DNA from: Dysgonomonas sp. UBA7710
Lineage (GTDB): Bacteria; Bacteroidota; Bacteroidia; Bacteroidales; Dysgonomonadaceae
Direction: 5' to 3'
Assembly: GCF_002482385.1 (NCBI RefSeq)
Contig: NZ_DLFW01000041.1
Location: forward strand, 1 to 64,000
DNA length: 64,000 nt
Numbering within the stretch: position 1 is the stretch's first letter; every line of letters begins with the position of its first letter. The position numbers were made by a program, and so were the translations under genes. Below the pieces are notes generated by a model that saw only the letters and a list, made by a program, of their open reading frames with translations, had not been told where the DNA came from and ran no database searches. Of the stretch, positions 1-7,324 are shown piece after piece.

Positions 1-515
1 GTTGCATTTTTGAGATATGCATGGTAATTTCCATCCTCATAGCCGTATTCGAAATCTATTTTATAAATATTCATTGTTGTTTCTCCCTCTCCCCCTCTCA
101 CAAACACCCCATCCCTATTAAACACAATATCCCCGTCAGCTTTTTCTCCGGCACGGATATAATCGCCATCGATATTAAAGACCACATCGCCCGATTTTTT
201 CTCGCCTGCACGTATCAGTTTGCCGTCGATATTAAATACAACGTCACCCGTAGCCTTTTCCCCCGCACGGATATAATTGCCGTCGATATTGAATACCGCA
301 TCGCCCGCAGTCGTCTTTCCTGCACGGATAAGGTTGCCGTCAAGGTTAAAGACGATATTTTCCTTTTCCGCAGGCGGGGTTACCGGTGGTTCGGGTTCGG
401 GAATGTAAGGGTTGTTCTTGTCGCCGCAGCCCGCAAATAATAAACAACAGACCAAAAATAAGCCCCCCAGTCCCCGTAGGGGGAGTATAGAGGATATGTG
501 GGCGGGTAGTTTCAT
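1..515 (-). CDS. Partial surface lipoprotein built from 19-residue tandem repeats
   Basis: The minus strand is open from an ATG at 513-515 to the window edge (171 codons), so the C-terminus is missing. Residues 1-30 are a lipoprotein signal with lipobox FAGC (Cys30), followed by a Pro/Glu linker (about 38-50). From residue 57 five units of 19 residues follow (57-75, 76-94, 95-113, 114-132 and a diverged 133-151) with consensus NIDGxYIRAGEKxxGDxVF, matched by a 57-bp DNA period (151, 208, 265, 322). The short strand-turn pattern suggests a small repetitive beta fold; a beta-flower-like fold is only a guess. The protein is probably anchored to an envelope membrane. It is transcribed away from the phage-like genes at 743-3402 from its own promoter, so it may be a lysogenic-conversion or host gene. 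Function unknown. Confidence 0.8.
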   Translation of the reverse strand, partial: MKLPAHISSILPLRGLGGLFLVCCLLFAGCGDKNNPYIPEPEPPVTPPAEKENIVFNLDGNLIRAGKTTAGDAVFNIDGNYIRAGEKATGDVVFNIDGKLIRAGEKKSGDVVFNIDGDYIRAGEKADGDIVFNRDGVFVRGGEGETTMNIYKIDFEYGYEDGNYHAYLKNA

Positions 516-529
516 ATGATTAGCGTTTA

Positions 530-608
530 GCTGATAGCCGTTAGCTATTAGCATTTTTGTAATACAACTGTTTTTTTAGCCAAAAGCTATTGGCTAAAGG
601 CTAACAGC
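530..608. repeat. Imperfect inverted repeat in the leader of the repeat lipoprotein gene
   Basis: Arms 530-546 and 592-608 are near reverse complements (about 13-14 of 17 match). A second hairpin, AGCCAA..TTGGCT, lies inside at 578-595. The whole structure falls between the proposed minus-strand transcription start (near 611) and the ATG at 515, so it would fold in the 5' leader RNA. The T run at 571-577 is on the wrong side for a terminator in that direction. Confidence 0.5.
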
Positions 609-617
609 TTCCTCTTA

Positions 618-644
618 CAAATATAGACTGAATAATTTAACAAA
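618..644 (-). promoter_or_regulatory. Bacteroidetes-type promoter for the repeat lipoprotein
   Basis: On the minus strand TTTG (644-641) is followed after 15 nt by TATATTTG (625-618), which fits the -33 TTTG / -7 TAnnTTTG consensus. It lies about 100 bp upstream of the ATG at 515. Confidence 0.5.
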
Positions 645-742
645 AGTTTAAAACTCTCAAGGGAATTTTTCTTGTGAAGAGTTATTATCAATTTTCAAAA
701 ACTTTATCTATATCATAAAACATCTCTAACAACAAAGAAGAT

Positions 743-1288
743 ATGATAAACAGCATTCTACAAATCTTTCGCCAACAGGCGCAGCAACACAAGACCATCA
801 GGGCCTTTTATTACAATCGCAACTACGAACTCGGCAGCGGTAAGGAAACCCATCCCCTGTTCTGGCTCGAAGACCCGCTGACGGGACGCAATCAGGACAA
901 TGTATTCACCAATTCCGTAAACTTCTCCATCCTGTTTCTCCCAACAACCGAGGAGTCGGTGCATCACCTGCAAAACCTGGCTTTCTCTATCGGGCTGAAT
1001 ATTATTGAACGGATAAAGAAAAATCCGGATTATGGTATCAGTATCCGTCCCGACTGGACATACACCACCCTGCGCGACTATTACGACAACAATGCCTGCG
1101 GCTGCCGTTTTTCGGTCAATTTCACCCAGATAAATATGCAGAATCTTTGCCTGATAGACGAACAGTTCGGTGCGGACAACCAGTTTGAGGACAAATCTCT
1201 TTTACCGGATCTCGATATGTTTCCGGCAAACAATTGTGAAGTATTTGTACAAAAGCTGCCCGATTTCGACATCAAAACCCGTAAATAA
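743..1288 (+). CDS. Phage-like structural protein, tail-completion size class
   Basis: A 181-residue soluble protein without signal peptide or membrane segment. No family motif is recognised with certainty. It is called phage-like because of size, position and its partner: it overlaps the next gene by 1 nt (TAATG), and that gene has the features of an HK97 gp10-like tail-completion protein. In tailed phages the neck/tail-terminator protein commonly sits next to gp10. The cluster at 743-1758 looks more GC-rich than later genes, hinting at foreign origin. No phage portal, capsid or terminase gene is visible, so this may be a decayed prophage or the edge of one beyond the window. Host function cannot be excluded. 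Confidence 0.5.
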   Translation: MINSILQIFRQQAQQHKTIRAFYYNRNYELGSGKETHPLFWLEDPLTGRNQDNVFTNSVNFSILFLPTTEESVHHLQNLAFSIGLNIIERIKKNPDYGISIRPDWTYTTLRDYYDNNACGCRFSVNFTQINMQNLCLIDEQFGADNQFEDKSLLPDLDMFPANNCEVFVQKLPDFDIKTRK

Positions 1289-1758
1289 TGGATACAGCGA
1301 TTACAAAAGCCATGGAGGCCATCGCGGCCGATGTGTTAAAGCTGTCGCAAACAATACTGTCGGACAGGAATATAGGCACAAATACGAAAACAGGAAAGAA
1401 CACTCTAAAAAACAGCGCATTGGAAGATAGTGTCAGAGTAGAAATCCGCAAGATGGGCGAATCGGTAGTGATAGAAACCCTGTTCGATAATTATATAAGC
1501 TACATCGAACAGGGACGGAAACCCCGTACAGGCAAACAACCTCCGATCGACGCTTTGCGCGACTGGGCTTTATCGCGGGGCATACCCACCGACAACAGTA
1601 CATTGTTCCTTATCGGCAGGGCTATCTGGCGCGACGGTTACGAAGGACGTCCGGTGCTGGCAACGCTGGAGGAGGAAATAGAAAAGCAATGGGACGACAA
1701 ATGGGCGGACATGCTTTTTGATACGATAATGGATGAGTTAAATAAATATTTTGAGTAA
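1288..1758 (+). CDS. HK97 gp10-like phage tail-completion protein
   Basis: 156 residues. The N-terminal third is helical and polar; the centre carries YISYIEQGRKPRTGKQPP followed by a helix and GRAIWRDGYEGRPVL. A YxxxIExGRxP turn followed by a GRPFL-like element is a layout seen in gp10/neck-type proteins of tailed phages that close the tail or head-tail joint. The assignment is by eye, not by search. The start codon overlaps the stop of the upstream gene and the next gene starts 21 nt downstream, so the three genes look like one transcript. No signal peptide, consistent with an intracellular or virion protein. Confidence 0.55.
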   Translation: MDTAITKAMEAIAADVLKLSQTILSDRNIGTNTKTGKNTLKNSALEDSVRVEIRKMGESVVIETLFDNYISYIEQGRKPRTGKQPPIDALRDWALSRGIPTDNSTLFLIGRAIWRDGYEGRPVLATLEEEIEKQWDDKWADMLFDTIMDELNKYFE

Positions 1759-1779
1759 AACAGTAAAAAACGGTAGAAA

Positions 1780-3402
1780 ATGGAATATACAATAAATGAA
1801 ACAGCAAAGATAGAGGGGCCGGAAATAGTTTCTTTAGCCGGGAATCCCAATTTTGTAGTATTCGAAAGTGTGATAGGGAAAGATACATCATTAAACAATA
1901 AAATTGATTTCAACTTACAGGTTTTGAAAGTAAATGATATAAAGGAAAGTGAAACAGGCTTTGAGTTTATCGATACATTATCCGGGACCACCCACAAATT
2001 CACAGGTACAGACGATAAGAATAAAGTCAACAATACGACATTTCATATAAACAGGGAAAGCGCTGCCATTACAACGGAAAACATAAGGAAATGCCTGTTT
2101 TCCGATTCTTTCTTCAAAGGGAATTTCCATATATCGATACCACCTATCGTCAATGAAAACGGGATTATAAACGGGACAACGATCAATATAGCAGCGAAAG
2201 GTTCCGGTAGGGCGTACACTTTAAAATCGTTTAAACCTGAAAACAGTAAATTTATAAGCATCAATGGAAATTATACCCAATCATACTATACCGATTCCAT
2301 CCTCAGAGACGATGAAAATTGCGAAATACAGCTCGACATCTACAAAGACATAGATATACTGCCGGGCATAAAGGATCATTCCAGAATGGGAACTTATGCC
2401 ACTACCCTTTCCAAGTCTTACTTCGGGGAGCCTCTGTGGTTCGATATGAATACGGCGTGGGCTAATACAAATATATATTCAGACAAATTTCTGGAAGGAA
2501 ATGGCTGGTACAATACAGGTACAATAACCGATTTCCGTTTTGTTGCCAAGCGTTTCAATGGTGTCGACACCGAAACATTCTATTATTCCAACGTACTGTT
2601 TGCCCTTACGGGATACGACCGCAATCTCGAAAAAAATAATTTATCGGAATATGTTTATGACCTCAGCCGAAATAATGAGATAGAGCCGTTGACCCGGCAA
2701 CCCGTGCTTACTCATATCAGGGGGCAAAAACAATATTTCAACTTTATCCTCTCCGATTCCGCTCCCGAAAGCAACGACACACAGTGCAGACTGGGGATAC
2801 TATACAAAGTCTACACACAAGCCGGCAGTTATCTGGGCTACGAAATTTCAGATGTACAAAACAAAGATAAGTACAACGCCATAAATACCGCATGCCTCGA
2901 TATAGACAAAGTAGTATCGGACAAATACACAAAAGCAGGCATTGTAAAGGTGTATCTTTGCCGCGATGGGAAGACTGTGAGTAAGCCCATTACCTTTAGA
3001 ATACTGCCCGGCTGCCTTTATAATGTAAATGATTTTGCATTTCTGAATTCGCTGGGTGGATGGTCTTCTTTCAATTTCGGCGGTACGGAACAGACGGATT
3101 TTAAATCGGAAACCACAACTATTCATCGTACCCAGACACCGGGCTATACAACCAGCAGCCGGATAGAATCGGTCTTCAATAAGGATGTAACCGAACAGTT
3201 CACTGTACAGACCTTGCCTGTAAGCAGGGAAGTGACCGAATGGCTGAAGGAAATCAGTTCGTCGATAGCTGTTTATGAACTGTCTACAAAGCGGTATGTA
3301 GTCGTAGATGAACTGAATGTGAAGCACAATAGTAAAGACGATTTATTTACCTTACAGATGAAATACCATTACTCGGACTCATATAATGCGAGGATAAAAT
3401 AG
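1780..3402 (+). CDS. Large phage-like virion or tail protein, unrecognised family
   Basis: 540 residues, no signal peptide and no membrane segment, rich in beta-prone Asn/Thr/Tyr/Ser stretches as in tail or baseplate proteins. The C-terminal part contains NSLGGWSSFNFGG (about residue 420) and ends in a compact region with several Tyr. I do not recognise a named domain; the phage call rests on composition, lack of a secretion signal and the two upstream genes. Its codon use is more AT-rich than those two. No tape-measure, fibre or lysis gene follows: the next feature is an inverted-repeat element and then an ABC-F gene on the other strand. The cluster is therefore truncated or is a small domesticated set. 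Confidence 0.5.
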   Translation: MEYTINETAKIEGPEIVSLAGNPNFVVFESVIGKDTSLNNKIDFNLQVLKVNDIKESETGFEFIDTLSGTTHKFTGTDDKNKVNNTTFHINRESAAITTENIRKCLFSDSFFKGNFHISIPPIVNENGIINGTTINIAAKGSGRAYTLKSFKPENSKFISINGNYTQSYYTDSILRDDENCEIQLDIYKDIDILPGIKDHSRMGTYATTLSKSYFGEPLWFDMNTAWANTNIYSDKFLEGNGWYNTGTITDFRFVAKRFNGVDTETFYYSNVLFALTGYDRNLEKNNLSEYVYDLSRNNEIEPLTRQPVLTHIRGQKQYFNFILSDSAPESNDTQCRLGILYKVYTQAGSYLGYEISDVQNKDKYNAINTACLDIDKVVSDKYTKAGIVKVYLCRDGKTVSKPITFRILPGCLYNVNDFAFLNSLGGWSSFNFGGTEQTDFKSETTTIHRTQTPGYTTSSRIESVFNKDVTEQFTVQTLPVSREVTEWLKEISSSIAVYELSTKRYVVVDELNVKHNSKDDLFTLQMKYHYSDSYNARIK

Positions 3403-3409
3403 GGAGATA

Positions 3410-3683
3410 AATAATGATGTAATGGGTAGTTGTAAGTTTATGTTCCATTGTTTTACAGATAGCTGCCATCCTTTTTTATTACTTAAAGTTACGGCTCATA
3501 TCAGCCGCGCCCTCCCGGGCTTGTCCTCACTTTTGGCATTACCCAAAAGTAAGCAAAAGGGACGCAAGCAATCTGTGATTGTGTGTAGTAGAAAACAATT
3601 GAACAATTTTATACTACAATAATCGCTTCAACTACTGATTGGTATAAGACATAAACTTATAACTACCGGTTAACATTATTATT
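3410..3683. repeat. Element with about 34-bp terminal inverted repeats (MITE candidate)
   Basis: The left end (3410-3443) and right end (3649-3683) are imperfect reverse complements. The inner 19 bp (3425-3443 against 3649-3667, TAGTTGTAAGTTTATGT) match at 18 of 19 positions and the outer part is weaker. The inside holds a perfect small hairpin, CTTTTGG-CATTAC-CCAAAAG (about 3533-3552), and no convincing gene. It sits between the end of the phage-like genes and the end of the ABC-F gene. It could be a non-autonomous transposable element, a relic of integration, or a large terminator structure; no clear target duplication was seen. Confidence 0.5.
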
Positions 3684-3687
3684 CAAT

Positions 3688-5277
3688 TCATTGAAGCTCT
3701 ATCTCATAATCGATATTCATCCGGTGGATAAAATACGTGTCATGCGAAACGAGTAATACAGTTCCTCCAAAGTCCCTGACTGTCGAGGTAAGTATCTCAA
3801 CATTGCGAATATCGATATTGTTTGTCGGCTCATCCAGAATAAATACATCGGGCGTATTAGAGGATACCATCAGGCAACTGAGGGCAAGTTTCATTTTTTC
3901 ACCGCCACTGAGTAAACCGCATTCTTTATCCCACGACCGGTAAGAAAAAAGAAAACGGTTGAGTATCGTCTTTATTTCATGTTCGTGTAACCCTGAACTA
4001 AATTGCAGTATTTGTTCATAAACCGTCAGTCCGTTATTAATGATAGAATATTCCTGGTCGAGGTACACATAAGTGAAATCAGCCAGATCCAACATACCCT
4101 GTTGAGGTAGCAATTGCCCTGTTATCAGCTTCAGCAAAGTGGTTTTACCCGATCCGTTACTACCTCGAAGCAATATCCGCTCGCCACTCTTTATCTGGAA
4201 ATTCAAAGAATCCTTCCATAAAGGGTTAGCATCGTAGCTAAAATTTATATCTTTTGCCGAAACCAGTATTTTTCCGGCATGCAGGCCAGATTCACCGAAA
4301 TCTGTCTTCATCGCTTTTGTATCGGGAAGGGATTTTCGTATTTTACCTATATTTTCTACCAGCGAATCCAGTTTCTGCTCATGCGTCTCTTTCAGTTTAG
4401 CAGAGCTGTTCTCTGCCTTGTTTTTAAGCAGATTTATCATAATACGGGGTATTCCTTTATCAGCAGTACCTTTATTATTACGCACATCGCGTTTCTGTTT
4501 GCGTTCGGCAGCTTCCCTTGCAGTTTTCCGGGCCAGACGCAACTCTTTTTCCTGTTGTTCCAGCCTCGCCTGTAATGAAACAATTTCCTGCTCTTTTTGG
4601 ATTTTATAGAATTCGTAATTTCCTGCATAATAAGTAATTCCTTCTTTTTTCAACTCATAGGTTTCCGGTAATAAATTCAGGAGTGCCCTATCGTGGCTGA
4701 TAATAACCATAGTTTTACGGGATGAGGATATGAAATCATACAATTTAGCCCTATAGTGATAGTCGAGATGGTTTGTTGGTTCATCGAACAGGATCAGTCC
4801 CGGTTCATGAACCTCGATACCTGCAAGGAACAGCTTCGTTTTTTCACCTCCGCTGAGGTCATCCAGAGGCGTAGTAAGGGCGATATGCCCCATTCCCCAG
4901 TGAGATAATGCAGCCTGGGAGCGCTCTTCTATTGCCCAGTCATCGTTAAGTAAAGAAAAGTTTTGAGGAGAAGTATCATTGTTGAGAATTGCATGCAATG
5001 CTTTTAATTTACTATCTATTCGTAACGCCTGGGACACTGTCATCCGGTTGTACTGACCAAAATGCTGTGGTATATAGTATGGGTCTGATGAACAGATTAT
5101 TTCACCCGAAGAAGGCTTTAAATCACCGTTCAGCAAATGCATCAAAGTCGATTTACCAGAGCCGTTGTCCCCTATCAGAGCTATTTTCTGTCCTTTAGCT
5201 ACCGAAAAACTGATATCCTGAAAAAGAACTTCTTTATCAGGATGTGTATATGTTAATTGTTGTACCGAAATACACAT
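3688..5277 (-). CDS. ABC-F family ATPase (ribosome-associated type)
   Basis: 529 residues with two ABC ATPase domains and no membrane segment, the ABC-F layout. Domain 1 has Walker A GDNGSGKST (36-44), signature LSGGEK (141-146) and Walker B LILFDEPTNHLD (161-172). A charged coiled linker spans about 225-330, the region that in this family reaches into the ribosomal E site. Domain 2 has Walker A GSNGSGKTT (372-380), LSGGEK (456-461) and Walker B FILDEPTNNID (479-489). Known members are translation factors or antibiotic-resistance ribosome-protection proteins; which applies here cannot be read from sequence. The gene is alone, convergent with the phage-like genes and divergent from tRNA-Arg, with about 400 bp upstream that could hold an attenuating leader. 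Confidence 0.9.
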   Translation of the reverse strand: MCISVQQLTYTHPDKEVLFQDISFSVAKGQKIALIGDNGSGKSTLMHLLNGDLKPSSGEIICSSDPYYIPQHFGQYNRMTVSQALRIDSKLKALHAILNNDTSPQNFSLLNDDWAIEERSQAALSHWGMGHIALTTPLDDLSGGEKTKLFLAGIEVHEPGLILFDEPTNHLDYHYRAKLYDFISSSRKTMVIISHDRALLNLLPETYELKKEGITYYAGNYEFYKIQKEQEIVSLQARLEQQEKELRLARKTAREAAERKQKRDVRNNKGTADKGIPRIMINLLKNKAENSSAKLKETHEQKLDSLVENIGKIRKSLPDTKAMKTDFGESGLHAGKILVSAKDINFSYDANPLWKDSLNFQIKSGERILLRGSNGSGKTTLLKLITGQLLPQQGMLDLADFTYVYLDQEYSIINNGLTVYEQILQFSSGLHEHEIKTILNRFLFSYRSWDKECGLLSGGEKMKLALSCLMVSSNTPDVFILDEPTNNIDIRNVEILTSTVRDFGGTVLLVSHDTYFIHRMNIDYEIELQ

Positions 5278-5645
5278 AATAAATCTAATTTTAAAATATT
5301 AAAAACCTGGATACCCCAAGACAGCATAATTACCGTCATAGCAGGGTGCCGGAAATGATATCCGCTTTACAAGCCGGATAGAAGCATTGTATTTGCTTGT
5401 TGCTGATTTAAGAATTACATGCTGGTGCAAAAAAATGACTAAAAGACAGATATTAAAATATACTGCATAGTCAATTAAACAATTGAGAAATAAACCTGTA
5501 TATGGTAAAAGTTTTTTTACATTCTCATCGGAGTGGTTTTATTGTTCGGGGTAAAAGTAGTAAATGTTATCGAGACAGGCAAGATATTTATAATCTTTGT
5601 ATCAACCGATCACATTCGATTGTGAAAACTTTTCGCTAAAAGTCT
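5278..5645. other. Long non-coding interval upstream of the ABC-F gene
   Basis: No supported gene lies here. The minus strand is stop-free for roughly 85 codons ending at about 5301, but without an ATG, so it was not called. For an ABC-F resistance gene a leader with attenuation would be a typical use of such a space; I did not find a clear terminator/antiterminator pair by eye. Confidence 0.3.
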
Positions 5646-5674
5646 TTTGTTTTAACCAAAATATACTATCTTTG
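5646..5674 (+). promoter_or_regulatory. Promoter of tRNA-Arg
   Basis: TTTG (5646-5649), 17-nt spacer, TATCTTTG (5667-5674): a full match to the Bacteroidetes sigma-ABfr consensus. The expected transcript start is about 15 nt before the tRNA. Confidence 0.8.
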
Positions 5675-5697
5675 CACTCGCTAAAAGCAAAGAGGAT

Positions 5698-5771
5698 GGT
5701 CCGGTAGCTCAGCTGGATAGAGCAACAGCCTTCTAAGCTGTGGGTCGTGGGTTCGAATCCCGCTCGGATCA
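5698..5771 (+). tRNA. tRNA-Arg (anticodon TCT)
   Basis: A 74-nt cloverleaf. The acceptor stem GGTCCGG pairs with TCGGATC (two G-U pairs). The D arm starts at GCTC, the anticodon stem ACAGC/GCTGT encloses loop CTTCTAA (anticodon TCT), and the T arm is GTGGG-TTCGAAT-CCCGC. Discriminator A5771; CCA is not encoded. Its own promoter lies upstream and a hairpin terminator 46 nt downstream. That terminator is duplicated 21 kb away, which marks this tRNA as the likely integration point of the 5.8-26.9 kb block. Confidence 0.95.
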
Positions 5772-5803
5772 CTTTTAGGTCGGAAAGTTGGAGACAATAA
5801 ACT

Positions 5804-5869
5804 GACATAAAAGACAAAGACTTCTAAATAATACATTTAGAGGTCTTTTTTATTCCTTCCCCATGACAA
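5804..5869 (+). repeat. Left copy of 66-bp direct repeat bounding the 21-kb block
   Basis: Matches 26833-26899 with one 1-nt indel and four or five substitutions. The central 30 bp, from acttctaaat to the T run of the terminator, is identical. It begins 32 nt after the tRNA-Arg 3' end and includes the tRNA terminator. Interpreted as an att-type or duplication boundary. Confidence 0.8.
5817..5850 (+). terminator. Rho-independent terminator of tRNA-Arg
   Basis: Stem AAGACTTCTAAAT / ATTTAGAGGTCTT (13 bp, one G-U) with loop AATAC, followed by six T. Confidence 0.85.
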
Positions 5870-6037
5870 CGATAGCCATTAAAAAGTAACCTGATGCCAG
5901 CAAATCGCTATCTAAAATAACATTCTATAAACCGGTAGTGATTTATTTAGCCGATAGGAAGAACTAAACTATCTGGTGTATAGGTATGAAAGTGGTCTGC
6001 TTAGTTCTCCTTCGGCCTAGGGATATATGAAAAAAGT

Positions 6038-7324
6038 TTAACGTCCTGTTACTTGCAAGTATTCAATCCGTTTCTTTTGGTAATCGGTATAGGATTCAAC
6101 ATACTTATCGCGGTTTTGCTGTAATAAGGTCTGGGCATCCAATACATCGGTGAGTGTTACTGTTCCTACTTTATAGTAGTTAGTATTCAACCTTAGGTTT
6201 TCTGTCGATTGTTCGACACCGTCTTTTGCCAGTAAGATCTGTTTATAGGCATTATCCAGTTCATTTTTTACATTCTGCATTTGTAATAGTAACTGCTCTT
6301 CTGTATCAATTTTATTGTTTAATGCGATCTGTTCCTGTATCCTCTGTCGTTTGATAGCGTGTGAGCCACCCCACCACCCAGATAAGGGAATACTTACCGA
6401 AGCGAAGACAATACCATTACTTCTCCATTTATCAACAATATTTTCGCCGTAGTAAGATGCTCCAAAGGCTACAGTAGGTAAATAATCTCCCCGTTTCATT
6501 TTTGTCTGTAATTTAGTAACTTCTATATTCTTGTCGAGTAGCTTACTTTCCATTCTGTCGGCTAAAACGGATTTATGGTCTACATAATAATTCATAGGTG
6601 ATTCCACATTCTCTATATCCGGTATATTAATCTTAAATTGATCCGCCTCAGCCAAATCTATACCCATTTGCTGACATAAAGACATTTTTACTAATTTGAT
6701 TCCATTTTCTAAATTAATACGGGCACTTTTCACCTCATTTTTCTTTAATTTCACTTTAAGTACATCATTATGTGTTATCAGCCCTGCTTTATAAGATAAT
6801 TCCACATCCCTCAGTAAAGTGTCAAGTTGAGTATCTACAATATCCAGAGTATGTTCTTTCTCATATAAAGACAACAGCTGCCAATATAAACTTTCGGTAT
6901 TTAATAAAACTTCATTTTCTGAAAGTTTAGCCTGAAAACGACTGACCTCTGTACCTAAATCAGCCAGTTTATTTCCGGTTATGATTTTTCCTCCTGCAAA
7001 AATGGGCTGTGTCACTGTTATCCCTGTCTGAAAGCCCTTGTCGAGTACGCCTAACGACATTCCGGCAAGGCTCATTGAAACTAACGGATCTTTTGGTAGT
7101 ATCCCGGTTCCGGATGCACTAATGGATGGAAAATAGTTGGTAAAGGCCTCCTTTTCTAACTGCTGTGCAGCTTGAATTTCGAGTCGGCTGTTTTTTAATT
7201 TGCGGTTATTCTCTATCGCAATTCTTTTACAATCTTCCAGTCCATATTGGTCTTGAGCTTTTACCTGTAAAGAGGCGATACATAGTAAAAGCATTATAGT
7301 CGTTTGTATATAATATTTTATCAT
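6038..7324 (-). CDS. TolC-like outer-membrane efflux channel
   Basis: 428 residues with a cleavable signal peptide (1-23, ending VKAQ) and the all-helical, pseudo-duplicated layout of outer-membrane factors: long coiled segments at about 45-215 and 255-425 with alternating Leu/Lys/Glu/Gln. Length fits the family. In the cell it would form the trimeric outer-membrane exit duct of a tripartite pump, docking to the adaptor and inner-membrane transporter encoded just upstream. Its ATG overlaps the stop of the RND gene by 4 nt, so it is the last gene of the adaptor-RND-channel operon. It is the leftmost gene inside the repeat-bounded block. Substrate unknown. Confidence 0.9.
   Translation of the reverse strand: MIKYYIQTTIMLLLCIASLQVKAQDQYGLEDCKRIAIENNRKLKNSRLEIQAAQQLEKEAFTNYFPSISASGTGILPKDPLVSMSLAGMSLGVLDKGFQTGITVTQPIFAGGKIITGNKLADLGTEVSRFQAKLSENEVLLNTESLYWQLLSLYEKEHTLDIVDTQLDTLLRDVELSYKAGLITHNDVLKVKLKKNEVKSARINLENGIKLVKMSLCQQMGIDLAEADQFKINIPDIENVESPMNYYVDHKSVLADRMESKLLDKNIEVTKLQTKMKRGDYLPTVAFGASYYGENIVDKWRSNGIVFASVSIPLSGWWGGSHAIKRQRIQEQIALNNKIDTEEQLLLQMQNVKNELDNAYKQILLAKDGVEQSTENLRLNTNYYKVGTVTLTDVLDAQTLLQQNRDKYVESYTDYQKKRIEYLQVTGR

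Noticed and set aside
21..440. Plus-strand ORF of 139 codons
   Set aside because: It is antisense to the 19-residue repeat lipoprotein, whose signal peptide, lipobox and repeats make the minus strand the coding one.
571..611. Terminator between the repeat lipoprotein and the phage-like genes
   Set aside because: The T run precedes rather than follows the hairpin in the plus direction, and on the minus strand it is A-rich; a leader hairpin is a better reading.
3422..3622. ORF of 66 codons inside the inverted-repeat element
   Set aside because: No domain, unusual composition, and it overlaps hairpin DNA; more likely chance reading of the element.
5301..5570. Stop-free minus-strand frame of roughly 85 codons upstream of the ABC-F gene
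   Set aside because: No ATG in frame and no recognisable product.
5602..5817. ORF of 71 codons on the minus strand across the tRNA
   Set aside because: It is the antisense reading of tRNA-Arg and its flanks (RAGFEPTTHSLEG is the well-known tRNA shadow peptide).
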